From Paraburkholderia dilworthii (GTDB taxonomy: Bacteria > Pseudomonadota > Gammaproteobacteria > Burkholderiales > Burkholderiaceae), in NCBI RefSeq assembly GCF_000472525.1, contig NZ_AWZT01000009.1:1-64000 (forward strand): a DNA stretch of 64,000 nucleotides, read 5' to 3'. The notes beneath the pieces were generated by a model, which was given only the letters and a program-made list of their open reading frames with translations, had not been told where the DNA came from and made no database searches. How positions within the stretch are numbered: position 1 is the first letter of the stretch; each line of letters starts with the position of its first letter. This document shows positions 48,513 through 57,182 of this stretch, one piece after another. Position numbers and translations under genes: made by a program.

Positions 48513-48523
48513 TTTGTGCTGTT

Positions 48524-48602
<79 letters not shown>

Positions 48603-48606
48603 ATCA

Positions 48607-48639
48607 AAGCCGCACGCCGTAAGGCGTTGCGGCTTTTTC
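48607..48639 (+). terminator. terminator directly after tRNA-Pro
   Basis: AAGCCGC-ACGCC pairs with GGCGTTGCGGCTT (one bulged T) around GTAA, followed by TTTT. It lies inside the island, so it was probably brought in with it. Confidence 0.8.
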
Positions 48640-48679
48640 ATTTCCCCGCCTCACTGTGCGTTCGTACATGCTTTTTAGA

Positions 48680-48709
48680 CAGAGTATTAGACGTTTGTCT
48701 AATACTCTG
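48680..48709. repeat. perfect hairpin, 13-bp arms, near the island left end
   Basis: CAGAGTATTAGAC, loop GTTT, GTCTAATACTCTG. It is AT-rich and has no T-run after it, so an operator or recombination-protein site fits better than a terminator. The rest of 48640-48977 shows no recognisable gene. Confidence 0.8.
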
Positions 48710-48977
48710 AGCGTCACCACGGCAGTTTCAAGCCGAGCGATGACGTCTCTGCAATAGCCTCCTTGTGTAAATTTCCGTCGTCTTTCCGGTCGTGTGGGGG
48801 AGTCGCGCTATATCTCCGCGCGACCCTTGCCGGCCTTCGCCGCATTCGTTGCGCCCAGCGCGCGCAGATCGTTGAACTGGGTTCGCCCATGACAACTGGC
48901 GCGCTCTTTTGCGTGGCGCACGCAGCTCCGGCGAGCGGAGCCGCTCTCAGCAGCGCCTAAGCCGTCGCTGTTATGTA

Positions 48978-50048
48978 TCAGTCTGGTCGTAGCCGGCGTC
49001 CCTCGCGCCACCCATGCAGCCTGTAATGCAAGACGGGGTCTTCACCGGCTTCGAAAACATCGGGATTAGCGAGCAGGTACTGCTGCGGATCAAAGTCGGG
49101 AGGGATAACCGCTTTCTGCGCGCTGCAGTTGTTGAACGACGAATCGATGAAGCTGCGAGGTATGTCAAAGCCGCAATACTTCTGCTTGACCGGATCCCCC
49201 GTAATCATGTCATTCATTTTCGAAAAATAGATCGATCCATAGAATGGGTCGGATCTGAACGGACGATAGTAAGCGCAGCCTTCGAAGTAGTAGTGCGTAA
49301 CTTGAGACCAGCGAGTCTTTTCTTTGTTTTTGTGCTCAAGGCCGCCGTGAAGCAGGTTCGATAGCCAGATGACGCTTTCGCCTTTTTTAGCGGTGAAAAT
49401 GGCAGGCTTTGCACCGTGGGCTTCGATCAATGCATCCCACATCGTCTCGTAGTCCATCTTGTTCGTTTCGGTAACAGGCTCAGTCGCGCAGTAACCTATA
49501 TGCTCGTTAGTATACACGGGCCATTTGTGCGATCCGGGATAGTAGAGAAGCGGACCGGCATCTTCGCTAATATCTTCCAGCGCGGTCCACACCCCACACA
49601 TAAAACGCTCGGGCACGGAACTGAAGTGGATTGAATCCGAATGGATATGCTGCTGCGTTCCGACCGGAAAATTTAGTGTTTGGAAGGGCCACGCCTGGCG
49701 GCCGAAAAGCTTCGATAACAATTCGATTACTTTCGCGTTCGTGGCAATCCGCCGGACGTTTTCGTCGGTCTGCCAAGCGTCCAAAACTCGCAGTCCGACT
49801 TTGGCGTCATACCATTTTGTGCGCCATGTTTCCCAGTCATACTGATCGTGAAGGCTCGCCTTAATGCGGGCGGCAATCTCATCGAAGTCTTCGTCAGGAA
49901 ACTTTATGACCGCGTAACCGTCCCGGTTGAGATCGGTGGCGACCCGCAACGTCTCCGCATCGACAGACGGGTTCGAGAATATTTGCTTGAAGAATGGGCT
50001 TTCTACGCTGGGCACGCCAGGGAGCAAGTTGGTGAATTTTCCTGACAT
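48978..50048 (-). CDS. PhyH-family Fe(II)/2-oxoglutarate dioxygenase with C-terminal NPDV module
   Basis: A 356-aa predicted non-haem iron oxygenase. The iron ligands are H136-x-D138 (QQHIHSDSIHF) and H234 (LSNLLHGGLEH), with R246 placed to bind 2-oxoglutarate. GPLLYYPGSHKWP near 165 is typical of PhyH. Residues 318-351 form a separate module (FDPQQYLLANPD... HYRLHGWREGRR), a motif seen in cell-surface polysaccharide and sugar-modifying proteins. ATG at 50048 follows GAGGT by 7 bp. Base use is visibly less GC-rich than its neighbours, and it is the only gene in the tRNA-Pro island. Substrate unknown; a sugar, lipid or small metabolite are all possible. Confidence 0.85.
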   Translation of the reverse strand: MSGKFTNLLPGVPSVESPFFKQIFSNPSVDAETLRVATDLNRDGYAVIKFPDEDFDEIAARIKASLHDQYDWETWRTKWYDAKVGLRVLDAWQTDENVRRIATNAKVIELLSKLFGRQAWPFQTLNFPVGTQQHIHSDSIHFSSVPERFMCGVWTALEDISEDAGPLLYYPGSHKWPVYTNEHIGYCATEPVTETNKMDYETMWDALIEAHGAKPAIFTAKKGESVIWLSNLLHGGLEHKNKEKTRWSQVTHYYFEGCAYYRPFRSDPFYGSIYFSKMNDMITGDPVKQKYCGFDIPRSFIDSSFNNCSAQKAVIPPDFDPQQYLLANPDVFEAGEDPVLHYRLHGWREGRRLRPD

Positions 50049-50175
50049 TGTTTTACCTCGATGGGCTTCGCAAAGGCGCTGAAATTGGCCGAGGGATTTT
50101 ACAGCAAACTCGAATGAGTCCAGCGCGAGGGCGCCATTCACAAGAAGGTGCCGCTGCAGCAACGATGTATGTAGA

Positions 50176-50205
50176 AAGCAAGCCACTCTTTCGAGTGGCT
50201 TGCTT
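50176..50205. repeat. perfect hairpin, 13-bp arms, near the island right end
   Basis: AAGCAAGCCACTC, loop TTTC, GAGTGGCTTGCTT. It lies about 130 bp upstream of the dioxygenase start, between it and the right repeat. It has the same shape as the hairpin at 48680 (13-bp arms, 4-base loop) but a different sequence. Confidence 0.75.
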
Positions 50206-50315
50206 ATGTCTGGCGTTTTTCAAAGAAGGGCGCGCGTGCGTCAAGAACGGCGACCGGGGGCGGCGCTGCGAGACCAAGAGCGGCAATAGTCGTTGGGCAG
50301 GCCTGTGAACATTCC

Positions 50316-50343
50316 AGGTTCAAATCCTCTCGCCCCGACCAAG
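50316..50343 (+). repeat. right attachment-like repeat (tRNA-Pro 3' fragment)
   Basis: An exact copy of 48575-48602. The rest of a tRNA is absent upstream, so this is not a functional tRNA gene. Confidence 0.85.
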
Positions 50344-50348
50344 AAATC

Positions 50349-50386
50349 AAGGCCTTACAAGCATCGCTTGTAAGGCCTTTTTCTTT
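50349..50386 (+). terminator. terminator after the right repeat, probably the original tRNA-Pro terminator
   Basis: Perfect 13-bp stem AAGGCCTTACAAG/CTTGTAAGGCCTT with loop CATCG, then TTTCTTT. Its position right after the tRNA fragment suggests it ended the tRNA transcript before the island arrived. 50387-50670 beyond it shows only a weak TACAAT at 50530. Confidence 0.85.
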
Positions 50387-50670
50387 GGCTCGACAGCACT
50401 GCGTGCTGCGGCCAGCCGCGACTGCTACCAGCCGCGCGATCTACCAGCCGACCGCACCGGATTCCCAGTGGCACTGCCCACGGCCTGAGCGAACCCGCCT
50501 CGCGCAAAAGCCTCTCTGCCCACCTGGCGTACAATTCTCAGGCCGTGCGGGGAAACCACGGCGATTGTCAGGTGAGTCGTCAATGGCGGGTGGCGACGAC
50601 ACATGCCGTGCCAAACCGCCGTTTACAGGCCCGCCTATGCCCGGGCCGGCAGCGCAGCGCAGAGAGCCAC

Positions 50671-51864
50671 ATGCCCGCTCATATAACGCCCAACCAACTC
50701 ATACAACTCATCATTCCAGCCATCACGCTTGTCTTTTCGCTCAGCTTTGCGTGCGCATGGGCGTATGACAAGCGGCTGCGCTATCTGCTCTCTCTCGCTG
50801 CTTCATTCGGTGCTTTTGCAATTGGATCGGCAGTGCAGATCGCGCACTTGCCGGATGAATGGCGATTGAACGCGCTAATATCGGCGGCCTTTTACGTGGC
50901 CAGCACCCAACTGCTAGCCGAGGGCATCCTGCGCAGAGCGGCGCTTCACTTTCGCCTCACTACCCATGCGTTAATCTTCACGCTCGTGATGGGAGGCATG
51001 TATTACTTTTCCTACGTGGCGCCGAATCTGCTCGTGCGCATTTATATTCTCAATCTCAGCGCTGGATTGTTAATGTTATTTTGCGCCGCGCAGTTCAGGA
51101 AACGCTGCAATGGCCGCACGATCAACCGCATTCTTTTCTGGGTGCTCGTCATCTGCGGCGCCAGCTTTTTCATCAGGACGCCGCTCACGGTCCTTCAGCC
51201 ATTGCCTCGCAGCACGGCGCCTTTCGGGCAAACCATTTTCTGGGTGTTCCTGCAGTTGTCGCTCGCATTGATGGGCGCTGTATTAGGTCTCGTGCTGCTG
51301 GCCGTCGCAATGTCGGATGTAATCGACCGGCTCGTCCTCGAACGGGACTTCGACTCGCTGACAGAAACGCTGAACCGGCGCGCGTTCGAACGCCTCGCGC
51401 TACACCGCATCGCGGATACGAAAAGCTACCCGCTTGCACTCATAGCTTTCGACATCGACAACTTCAAATCCATCAACGATCGTTACGGGCATGCGGCCGG
51501 CGATGCGGTTCTACGCGAGTTCGGCGCAATCCTGCGCGCCGCGGTGCGCGACAAGGACGTGGTGGGCCGGATCGGCGGCGAGGAGTTCGTACTTCTGCTG
51601 CCGGCAGCCGACGGAGCGTTTGCATACCGGATTGCCGAGCGCTTGCGCACCGTGCTGGAGTCTTCGCGCTTCGAGCAGATCGATGCAACGCTGCGCGTGA
51701 CGACAAGCGCCGGCATTGCGCGCTACCGGTCCGGCGAAGCAGTCGCGACGATGCTGGCCCGCGCCGATCATCTGCTCTACGCTGCAAAGCGCGCGGGACG
51801 GAACAGGGTGATCGCCGAGTCGTCGGGTCAGACTTCCGACGCGTCGACGCTTGACATTGCGTGA
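50671..51864 (+). CDS. membrane-bound diguanylate cyclase (GGDEF)
   Basis: A 397-aa protein. The N-terminal 215 residues hold about seven hydrophobic helices. The GGDEF domain (about 225-385) has DFDSLTETLNRRAFERL, DIDNFKSINDRYGHAAGDAV and an intact active site GGEEF. RDKD ends five residues before GGEEF, matching the RxxD inhibitory I-site, so product feedback is expected. It should make c-di-GMP at the inner membrane. ATG at 50671 has GAGAG upstream; the earlier open frame is unconserved. It begins 330 bp past the island. Confidence 0.93.
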   Translation: MPAHITPNQLIQLIIPAITLVFSLSFACAWAYDKRLRYLLSLAASFGAFAIGSAVQIAHLPDEWRLNALISAAFYVASTQLLAEGILRRAALHFRLTTHALIFTLVMGGMYYFSYVAPNLLVRIYILNLSAGLLMLFCAAQFRKRCNGRTINRILFWVLVICGASFFIRTPLTVLQPLPRSTAPFGQTIFWVFLQLSLALMGAVLGLVLLAVAMSDVIDRLVLERDFDSLTETLNRRAFERLALHRIADTKSYPLALIAFDIDNFKSINDRYGHAAGDAVLREFGAILRAAVRDKDVVGRIGGEEFVLLLPAADGAFAYRIAERLRTVLESSRFEQIDATLRVTTSAGIARYRSGEAVATMLARADHLLYAAKRAGRNRVIAESSGQTSDASTLDIA

Positions 51865-52222
51865 TCGGCCGTAGCGCGGCAATGCCAGTTCCGCTGGAAT
51901 GCGCGCTGGGCTAACTCGTGGCCGGACTCCTTGGCGTTCGCTGCGGCATTTCGATCTCCGCCGAGAAGCGCAGCGATTTCAATGCGGTGCATTGGAGCCG
52001 GAAAGCTTGCTGGCGCCCCGCGACGTGTCAGATAACCGCGAGTCAGGAGCCGCCGTCAAACGGCGGCGGACAGCATGCAAAGCGTTTGCACATCGAGCAG
52101 GTTCGTCTGCCAGTTTCGGGCTCGGAGACCTGCCCTTAAATAGATCGCGACAGTAACCGGAAATGCGCCCAGAATGATACGGCGAGCGGCCTCTTCCGTG
52201 GCCGCCGAAACGGGGGAGTGAA
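51865..52222. other. intergenic region with no recognised feature
   Basis: About 360 bp between the diguanylate cyclase and the 46-aa protein. No convincing gene, tRNA or terminator was found, apart from GGGGGAG before the next ATG. Confidence 0.5.
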
Positions 52223-52363
52223 ATGGCAAAAGGTCAACTGCGTAGTAATCGAGAGGCGAAGAAGCCGAAACAGCCCAAGAAGTCGCCATCGCCCGGAACC
52301 GATCTGTTCAGGACACCGGTCTCGAAGGCTTCCGCGCCGAGTAGCGTGGCGAAGAAAAAGTAA
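52223..52363 (+). CDS. 46-aa basic protein, function unknown
   Basis: MAKGQLRSNREAKKPKQPKK..., ending SSVAKKK. Very lysine-rich and probably disordered. GGGGGAG lies 6 bp before the ATG, a strong ribosome-binding site. Short proteins starting MAKGQ(x)RSNREAKKPK are familiar in beta-proteobacteria, which supports this being real; function is not known. Confidence 0.8.
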   Translation: MAKGQLRSNREAKKPKQPKKSPSPGTDLFRTPVSKASAPSSVAKKK

Positions 52364-52515
52364 AAGGTGTGGATGGGACGAGCACTGGCCTCGCCTCATC
52401 TACGCGCATAGTCGACAAGGTGCATCCTGGCCCGGCAGAAGCAGCATCGCTGCGATTCTATCTGCACCTTGTCCCCTTTCATGGCCCGTCATTCTCAGCG
52501 CGTGTTGGGGGTATG

Positions 52516-53646
52516 TCACTCACGCCCCAACCGCACAAATCTCTCCAGATGATGATCCTCATCCCCTAGCTGATGGTCGATCATCACCAGCCGCTTCGCA
52601 TAGTGAGCGAGCGGCAACTCCCACGTCATGCCAATGCCGCCGTGCAGTTGAATGCATTCCTGCGCGACAAGTGCGCCGATCCTGCCGATGCTGTACTTCG
52701 CCGCCGACACCGCGCGCTCCCGCGCCGTGCGTTGCTCACCGAGCGCGGCCGCCGCATTGATTACCGCTGAGCGTGCCTGCTCAATCTCCAGCAGCATATC
52801 GGCCATTCTGTGCTGCAGCGCCTGAAAGCTGCCGATCGCGACGCCGAACTGCTTTCGCGTGCGCAGGTACTCGAGCGTGTAGTCCTTGGCGACGTCCATT
52901 GCGCCGACGGCTTCCGAACACAGCGCCAGCACGCCGCACGCAATCGCATACTCGAGCGTCGCGAAACCGGCAACTGGCGCTCCGAGCAGCGCTTCGTCGC
53001 CGAGCGTGACGTTGTCGAACGCGACTTCTGCCGCACGTCCGCCGTCGATCTTCGGATAACCGCGCACGCTGACGCCCGCCACATCGCGAGGCACGAGAAA
53101 AAGCGCCACGCCTTCTTCTGAATCGTCGGCACCGCCAGTGCGCGCGGACACGAGGAAGAGGGCAGCCTGCTCGCCGTGCTGCACGACCGCCTTCGCGCCG
53201 TTCAGTTGCCACGCATGGCCGTCGCGTTGCGCGCGCGTCGTAACGCGTGAGAGTTCGTAGTGACCGCCGGGTTCGCCATGCGCGAGCGCGGCGATGCGCG
53301 AGCCGTCGATCAACTCGCCCAGCAGCGCTCGCTGCACTTCGTTTCCGCTTCGTGCAATGGCCTGACCGACTATCAGCGTGTCGAGGAACGGCTCGACCAC
53401 GAGGCCGCGGCCCAGGCTTTCGAACACCACCGCGATATCGAATCCGCCACCGCCGAAGCCGCCGTTCGCTTCATCGAAGAGGGCGCCGATAATGCCTAGC
53501 TCTGCGAAACGATTCCACAATTCATTGCTGAAGCCTTGAGGCGAGCGGGCAATCCGGTCGCGTGTCTCGAAGCCGTATTGCTCGCTGACGAAACGGTTCA
53601 GCGTATCGGCAAGCATGCGGCGATCTTCGGTATGCTGGAAATTCAT
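52516..53646 (-). CDS. acyl-CoA dehydrogenase family protein, smaller subunit type
   Basis: A 376-aa flavoprotein-fold protein. NFQHTEDRRMLADTLNRFV is the usual start, and LEYLRTRKQFGVAIGSFQALQHRMADM and CIQLHGGIGMTWELPLAHYAKR mark the C-terminal helical domain. The family's FAD-site TEP/SEP phrase is weak here (AHGEPGG), as in the lesser subunit of two-subunit enzymes such as PimC/PimD or ChsE. ATG at 53646 has GGGG upstream. It lies 11 bp after the larger subunit, so the two probably form a heteromer. Confidence 0.88.
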   Translation of the reverse strand: MNFQHTEDRRMLADTLNRFVSEQYGFETRDRIARSPQGFSNELWNRFAELGIIGALFDEANGGFGGGGFDIAVVFESLGRGLVVEPFLDTLIVGQAIARSGNEVQRALLGELIDGSRIAALAHGEPGGHYELSRVTTRAQRDGHAWQLNGAKAVVQHGEQAALFLVSARTGGADDSEEGVALFLVPRDVAGVSVRGYPKIDGGRAAEVAFDNVTLGDEALLGAPVAGFATLEYAIACGVLALCSEAVGAMDVAKDYTLEYLRTRKQFGVAIGSFQALQHRMADMLLEIEQARSAVINAAAALGEQRTARERAVSAAKYSIGRIGALVAQECIQLHGGIGMTWELPLAHYAKRLVMIDHQLGDEDHHLERFVRLGRE

Positions 53647-53657
53647 GTTATGCACCC

Positions 53658-54866
53658 CTACAGTCCGAGGATCATTTTGGAAATGATGTTCTTCTGGATT
53701 TCATTCGAGCCGCCGAAAATCGACAGCTTGCGGTTGTTGAAATAGAGCGAAGCCGCGCTCGCTGCTTCCTCGGGACCGACCGGCGCGCCTTGATAACCGT
53801 CGTGCAATGCTTCTTCGACGAACGGCTGCGCATACGCTCCCATCGCGCGGCGCGTGAGCGACGAAATCTCCTGCCGAATCTCCGTGCCGCGAATCTTCAG
53901 CATCGAGCTTTCGGCGCCCGGCACGCCACCGCCCGCTACTGCCGCGATCACACGCAGGTTGGTGGTTTTCATGTTCTCCAGATCGATTTCGACGCGCGCC
54001 ATGCGCGCCGCGAACGAAGGGTCTTCTGCGAGCGGGCGGCCATTGCGCAACTGTTTCGCCGCGATCTTGCGCAGCCGGTTGAAGGCCGCGACCGAGAAAC
54101 CGACGCCCGCGATATTCGTCCGCTCATACGTCAGCAGATATTTGGCGTACGTCCAGCCCTTATTCTCTTCACCCACCAGGTTCGCGGCCGGCACTCGCAC
54201 GTCGGTGAAAAACACTTCGTTCACTTCGTGCTCGCCGTCGAGGGTCATGATCGGCCTCACTTCCACGCCCGGCGTTTTCATATCGATCAACAGGAAGCTG
54301 ATGCCCTCCTGCTTGCGCACGTCGGTCGCCGTGCGTACGAGACAAAAAATCATGTTCGCGTAGTGGGCGAGCGTGGTCCACGTCTTCTGGCCGTTCACGA
54401 TGTAATGCTCGCCATCCGCGTCGACGCCGCGCGCCGCTGTGGTTTTGACGGAAGCGAGATCGGACCCCGCGCCGGGTTCGGAGTAGCCCTGACACCACCA
54501 GTCCGAACCATCGAGGATGCGCGGCAGCCAGTGACGTTTTTGCGCTTCGTTACCATATCTGATCAGCACCGGGCCGAGCATGTTGACGCCGAACGGCACG
54601 ACGCGTGGCGCGCCGGCCAGCGCACATTCGTTTTCGAAGATGAATTTCTGGACCGCGGTCCAGCCCGGTCCGCCGTACTCTGTCGGCCAGTGATTCGCGA
54701 GCCAGCAGCGCTCGTTCAGAATGGCATGCCATCCGGCCATGTCGTCGCGGGTGAGGCGCCGGCCGCCATGCACCTTGTCGGCGAGGCGCGGTGAAAGTTT
54801 GTCGCGCAGAAATGCGAGCACCTCCGCGCGGAAGGCTTCTTCTTCGGGTGTGAAGTTCAGATCCAT
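53658..54866 (-). CDS. acyl-CoA dehydrogenase, larger subunit type
   Basis: A 402-aa protein. CQGYSEPGAGSDLASVKT near 122 and YIVNGQKTWTTLAHYANM near 153 are the FAD- and substrate-binding phrases. The end, LYFNNRKLSIFGGSNEIQKNIISKMILGL, is characteristic. Overall it resembles the large subunit of pimeloyl-CoA-type dehydrogenases (PimC), which act on dicarboxylyl-CoA. Together with its partner and the FadB-like protein it forms a beta-oxidation module. The exact chain is inferred, not shown. Confidence 0.9.
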   Translation of the reverse strand: MDLNFTPEEEAFRAEVLAFLRDKLSPRLADKVHGGRRLTRDDMAGWHAILNERCWLANHWPTEYGGPGWTAVQKFIFENECALAGAPRVVPFGVNMLGPVLIRYGNEAQKRHWLPRILDGSDWWCQGYSEPGAGSDLASVKTTAARGVDADGEHYIVNGQKTWTTLAHYANMIFCLVRTATDVRKQEGISFLLIDMKTPGVEVRPIMTLDGEHEVNEVFFTDVRVPAANLVGEENKGWTYAKYLLTYERTNIAGVGFSVAAFNRLRKIAAKQLRNGRPLAEDPSFAARMARVEIDLENMKTTNLRVIAAVAGGGVPGAESSMLKIRGTEIRQEISSLTRRAMGAYAQPFVEEALHDGYQGAPVGPEEAASAASLYFNNRKLSIFGGSNEIQKNIISKMILGL

Positions 54867-54914
54867 GACGGTTCCTCGTGGATGTTCAACGGTTGCGCTG
54901 AAGAATGAGCCGCG

Positions 54915-57035
54915 TCACGCCGTCTGGTTGAGACTCGCAAAATCCGCGCCTCGCTCGACCAGGTCGATCAGCAGCGGAGATGCTTGCCAGAACAACGGGT
55001 CTTCTTTCGCAAACTCGCGGATGTCGGCGAGAATGCGCGGCAGACCGACCATATCAGCGTATTTCATCGGGCCGCCGCGATAGCGCGGGAAGCCGTAGCC
55101 GTATAGAAACGTCACGTCGATGTCGAGCGGTCGCAGCGCGATCCGTTCATGCACGACGTTCGCGCCTTCGTTGATCATCGCGGCCATGTAGCGGCGAATG
55201 ATCTCCTCGTCGGAGAACTTGCGCGGCGTGATGCCGGCGCGCACACGCTCGGCGTCGATGATCGCCTCGACTTCCGGGTCGGGCTGACCACTGCGCGATC
55301 CTTCGGGGTACAGATAAAATCCGCGGCCCGTTTTCTGACCGAACCAGCCGCGCTCGCACAAACGGTCTGCGATCTGCACATAACGGGCGGCCGGATTGCG
55401 CGTGGCGGCGCGCCGTTTGCGCGCGGCCCAGCCGATATCGCCGCCCGCGAGGTCCACCACCTGGAACGGCCCCATCGGGAAGCCGAACGCGCGTACGGCG
55501 GCGTCGATCTGATACGGCGATGCGCCGTCTTCCATCATCGCGTCGGCGGCGCTGCGATACACGGCGAGAATGCGATTGCCGATAAAGCCGTCGCACACGC
55601 CCGCGCGCACCGGCGTCTTGCGCAGCTTCTTCGCGAGCTCGAATGCGGTGGCGACCACGTCGGCGCTGACCGCTTTCGGCACGACCACTTCGAGCAGCTT
55701 CATGATGTTGGCCGGCGAGAAGAAGTGCAGACCGATCACATCGGCGGGGCGCGAAATGCTTGCCGCAATCGCGTGGATGTCCAGATACGACGTGTTGGTT
55801 GCAAGCACGGCGCCCGGCTTGCAGACGCGATCGAGTTCGGCAAACACGGCCTGCTTCACCGACAGATCTTCGAACACGGCTTCGATCACGAGATCGGCAT
55901 TGGCGAGTGCATCGTACGAAGTACTGCCGCTCCAGCGCGCCATGAGCCGGTCCTTTTTCTCCCCGCTCATGCGGCCCTTGGCGATCAGGCCGTCGTAGAC
56001 CTTTTCGATGTGCGCCCGGCCCCGTGAAAGCGATGCTGCGTCGCGCTCAATCATCGTCACGGGCAGCCCCGCGTCGAGCACCGCGACGGCAATGCCCGCG
56101 CCCATCGTGCCGCCGCCCACCACGCCAATCGCGTCCAGCGCGCGCGGTCTCGCGTCGCGCGTTTCGGGCGCTTTCAGCACTTCGCGCTCGGCAAAAAACG
56201 CGTGAACGAGGCCCGCGCGCTGCGGACTGTCGAGGCATTGAACAAAGAGTTGGCGCTCAAGACGCATGCCCTCTTCGAAAGGTTGGGTGATCGCGGCTTC
56301 GATTGCATCGACGATCTTTAGCGGTGAAAACAGGCCACGCGATTTTTTCGCGGCCTCAGCGCGTGCCGCCGCGACGATAGCGAGGCTCGCGGCGCGGTCG
56401 CTCAACGCAGCGGCGTCACGCGTGCGCCGCACTGCTGCGTGCCCGGCAAGCAGTTCATGGACGTACGCCAAACCTTCCGCGAGGATGTCCTCGCTGCCGC
56501 CGAGCCGGTCGACCAGTCCCAACGCGAGCGCCTCCTGTGCGCTGGCATGGCGGCCGCTCAGCATCAGATCGAGCGCGGTCTGAGCGCCGATCAGACGCGG
56601 TGTGCGCTGCGTACCGCCCGCGCCCGGCAGCAGTCCGAGTTGCACTTCGGGCAAGCCGAGCTTCGCGCCGTCGATGGCGATCCGGTAATGCGCCGCGAGC
56701 GCCACTTCGAGACCGCCGCCGAGCGCCGCGCCGTGAATCGCCGCAACGACCGGTTTCGTGCACGCTTCAATGCGATTGCATACGTCCGGCAATGACGGGG
56801 GCACCGGCGGCTTGCCGAACTCGCGAATATCGGCACCGGCGATAAAGTTGCGGCCCGCGCCGACAATCAGCACGGCTTCGACGGAGTGTCCGCTATCGGC
56901 GGCTTCTATCGCGGCGAGCAGGCCCCGCCGCACGTCTGCCGACAGCGCATTGACGGGCGCGTGATCGATCGTCACGAGCAGCACCTTGCCGCGCAATTCG
57001 CGCGTCACGACGTCGGTTAATGTGGTGAGGGTCAT
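54915..57035 (-). CDS. bifunctional enoyl-CoA hydratase / 3-hydroxyacyl-CoA dehydrogenase (FadB-like)
   Basis: A 706-aa protein. The N-terminal crotonase half has IAGADIREF, HGAALGGGLEVALAAHYRI and LPEVQLGLLPGAGGTQR, including both catalytic Glu positions. The dehydrogenase half starts near 300 with the NAD site GVVGGGTMGAGIA and has HFFSPANIMKLLEVV, then the C-terminal dimer domain near 485-690. ATG at 57035 has AGGAG upstream; 32 further codons are open but would run into the control region. It is first in the operon with the two dehydrogenase subunits, divergent from a LysR gene. Confidence 0.93.
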   Translation of the reverse strand: MTLTTLTDVVTRELRGKVLLVTIDHAPVNALSADVRRGLLAAIEAADSGHSVEAVLIVGAGRNFIAGADIREFGKPPVPPSLPDVCNRIEACTKPVVAAIHGAALGGGLEVALAAHYRIAIDGAKLGLPEVQLGLLPGAGGTQRTPRLIGAQTALDLMLSGRHASAQEALALGLVDRLGGSEDILAEGLAYVHELLAGHAAVRRTRDAAALSDRAASLAIVAAARAEAAKKSRGLFSPLKIVDAIEAAITQPFEEGMRLERQLFVQCLDSPQRAGLVHAFFAEREVLKAPETRDARPRALDAIGVVGGGTMGAGIAVAVLDAGLPVTMIERDAASLSRGRAHIEKVYDGLIAKGRMSGEKKDRLMARWSGSTSYDALANADLVIEAVFEDLSVKQAVFAELDRVCKPGAVLATNTSYLDIHAIAASISRPADVIGLHFFSPANIMKLLEVVVPKAVSADVVATAFELAKKLRKTPVRAGVCDGFIGNRILAVYRSAADAMMEDGASPYQIDAAVRAFGFPMGPFQVVDLAGGDIGWAARKRRAATRNPAARYVQIADRLCERGWFGQKTGRGFYLYPEGSRSGQPDPEVEAIIDAERVRAGITPRKFSDEEIIRRYMAAMINEGANVVHERIALRPLDIDVTFLYGYGFPRYRGGPMKYADMVGLPRILADIREFAKEDPLFWQASPLLIDLVERGADFASLNQTA

Positions 57036-57143
57036 GGCGTGTCGTCTCCTGGCTGATTGTCCGGGCGCGCTGGCGGCATGCGGCGTCCCGCGAATTGCCC
57101 CGATTGTGGAGTGGTCAAGCTTCATTGACAATCACATGAAGCG

Positions 57144-57158
57144 TTGACAGACTGTCAA
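57144..57158. promoter_or_regulatory. perfect 15-bp dyad, probable LysR operator
   Basis: TTGACAG-A-CTGTCAA, a perfect palindrome with a single central base. It contains T-N11-A spacing and lies between the divergent LysR and beta-oxidation genes. Two more TTGACA copies flank it at 57125 and near 57166. Confidence 0.65.
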
Positions 57159-57182
57159 AATAACTTTGACAAAGGCGCCTTT

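Larger units (their letters stand above)
48603..50315. mobile_element. miniature or decayed tRNA-Pro genomic island
   Basis: The 1.7 kb between the two 28-bp repeats. It carries one clear gene, on the minus strand, and two perfect 13-bp-arm hairpins near its ends. Its base composition looks visibly richer in A+T than the flanks. No integrase is present and none would fit, so it is either a relic left after deletion or a passenger mobilised in trans. Confidence 0.65.

Noticed and set aside
48763..49011. Small open frames in the left part of the tRNA-Pro island, as possible integrase remnants
   Set aside because: On either strand the short peptides show no integrase active-site residues or other family likeness.
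50316..50343. Second tRNA-Pro gene
   Set aside because: Only the T-arm-to-CCA part is present. No acceptor, D or anticodon arms exist upstream.
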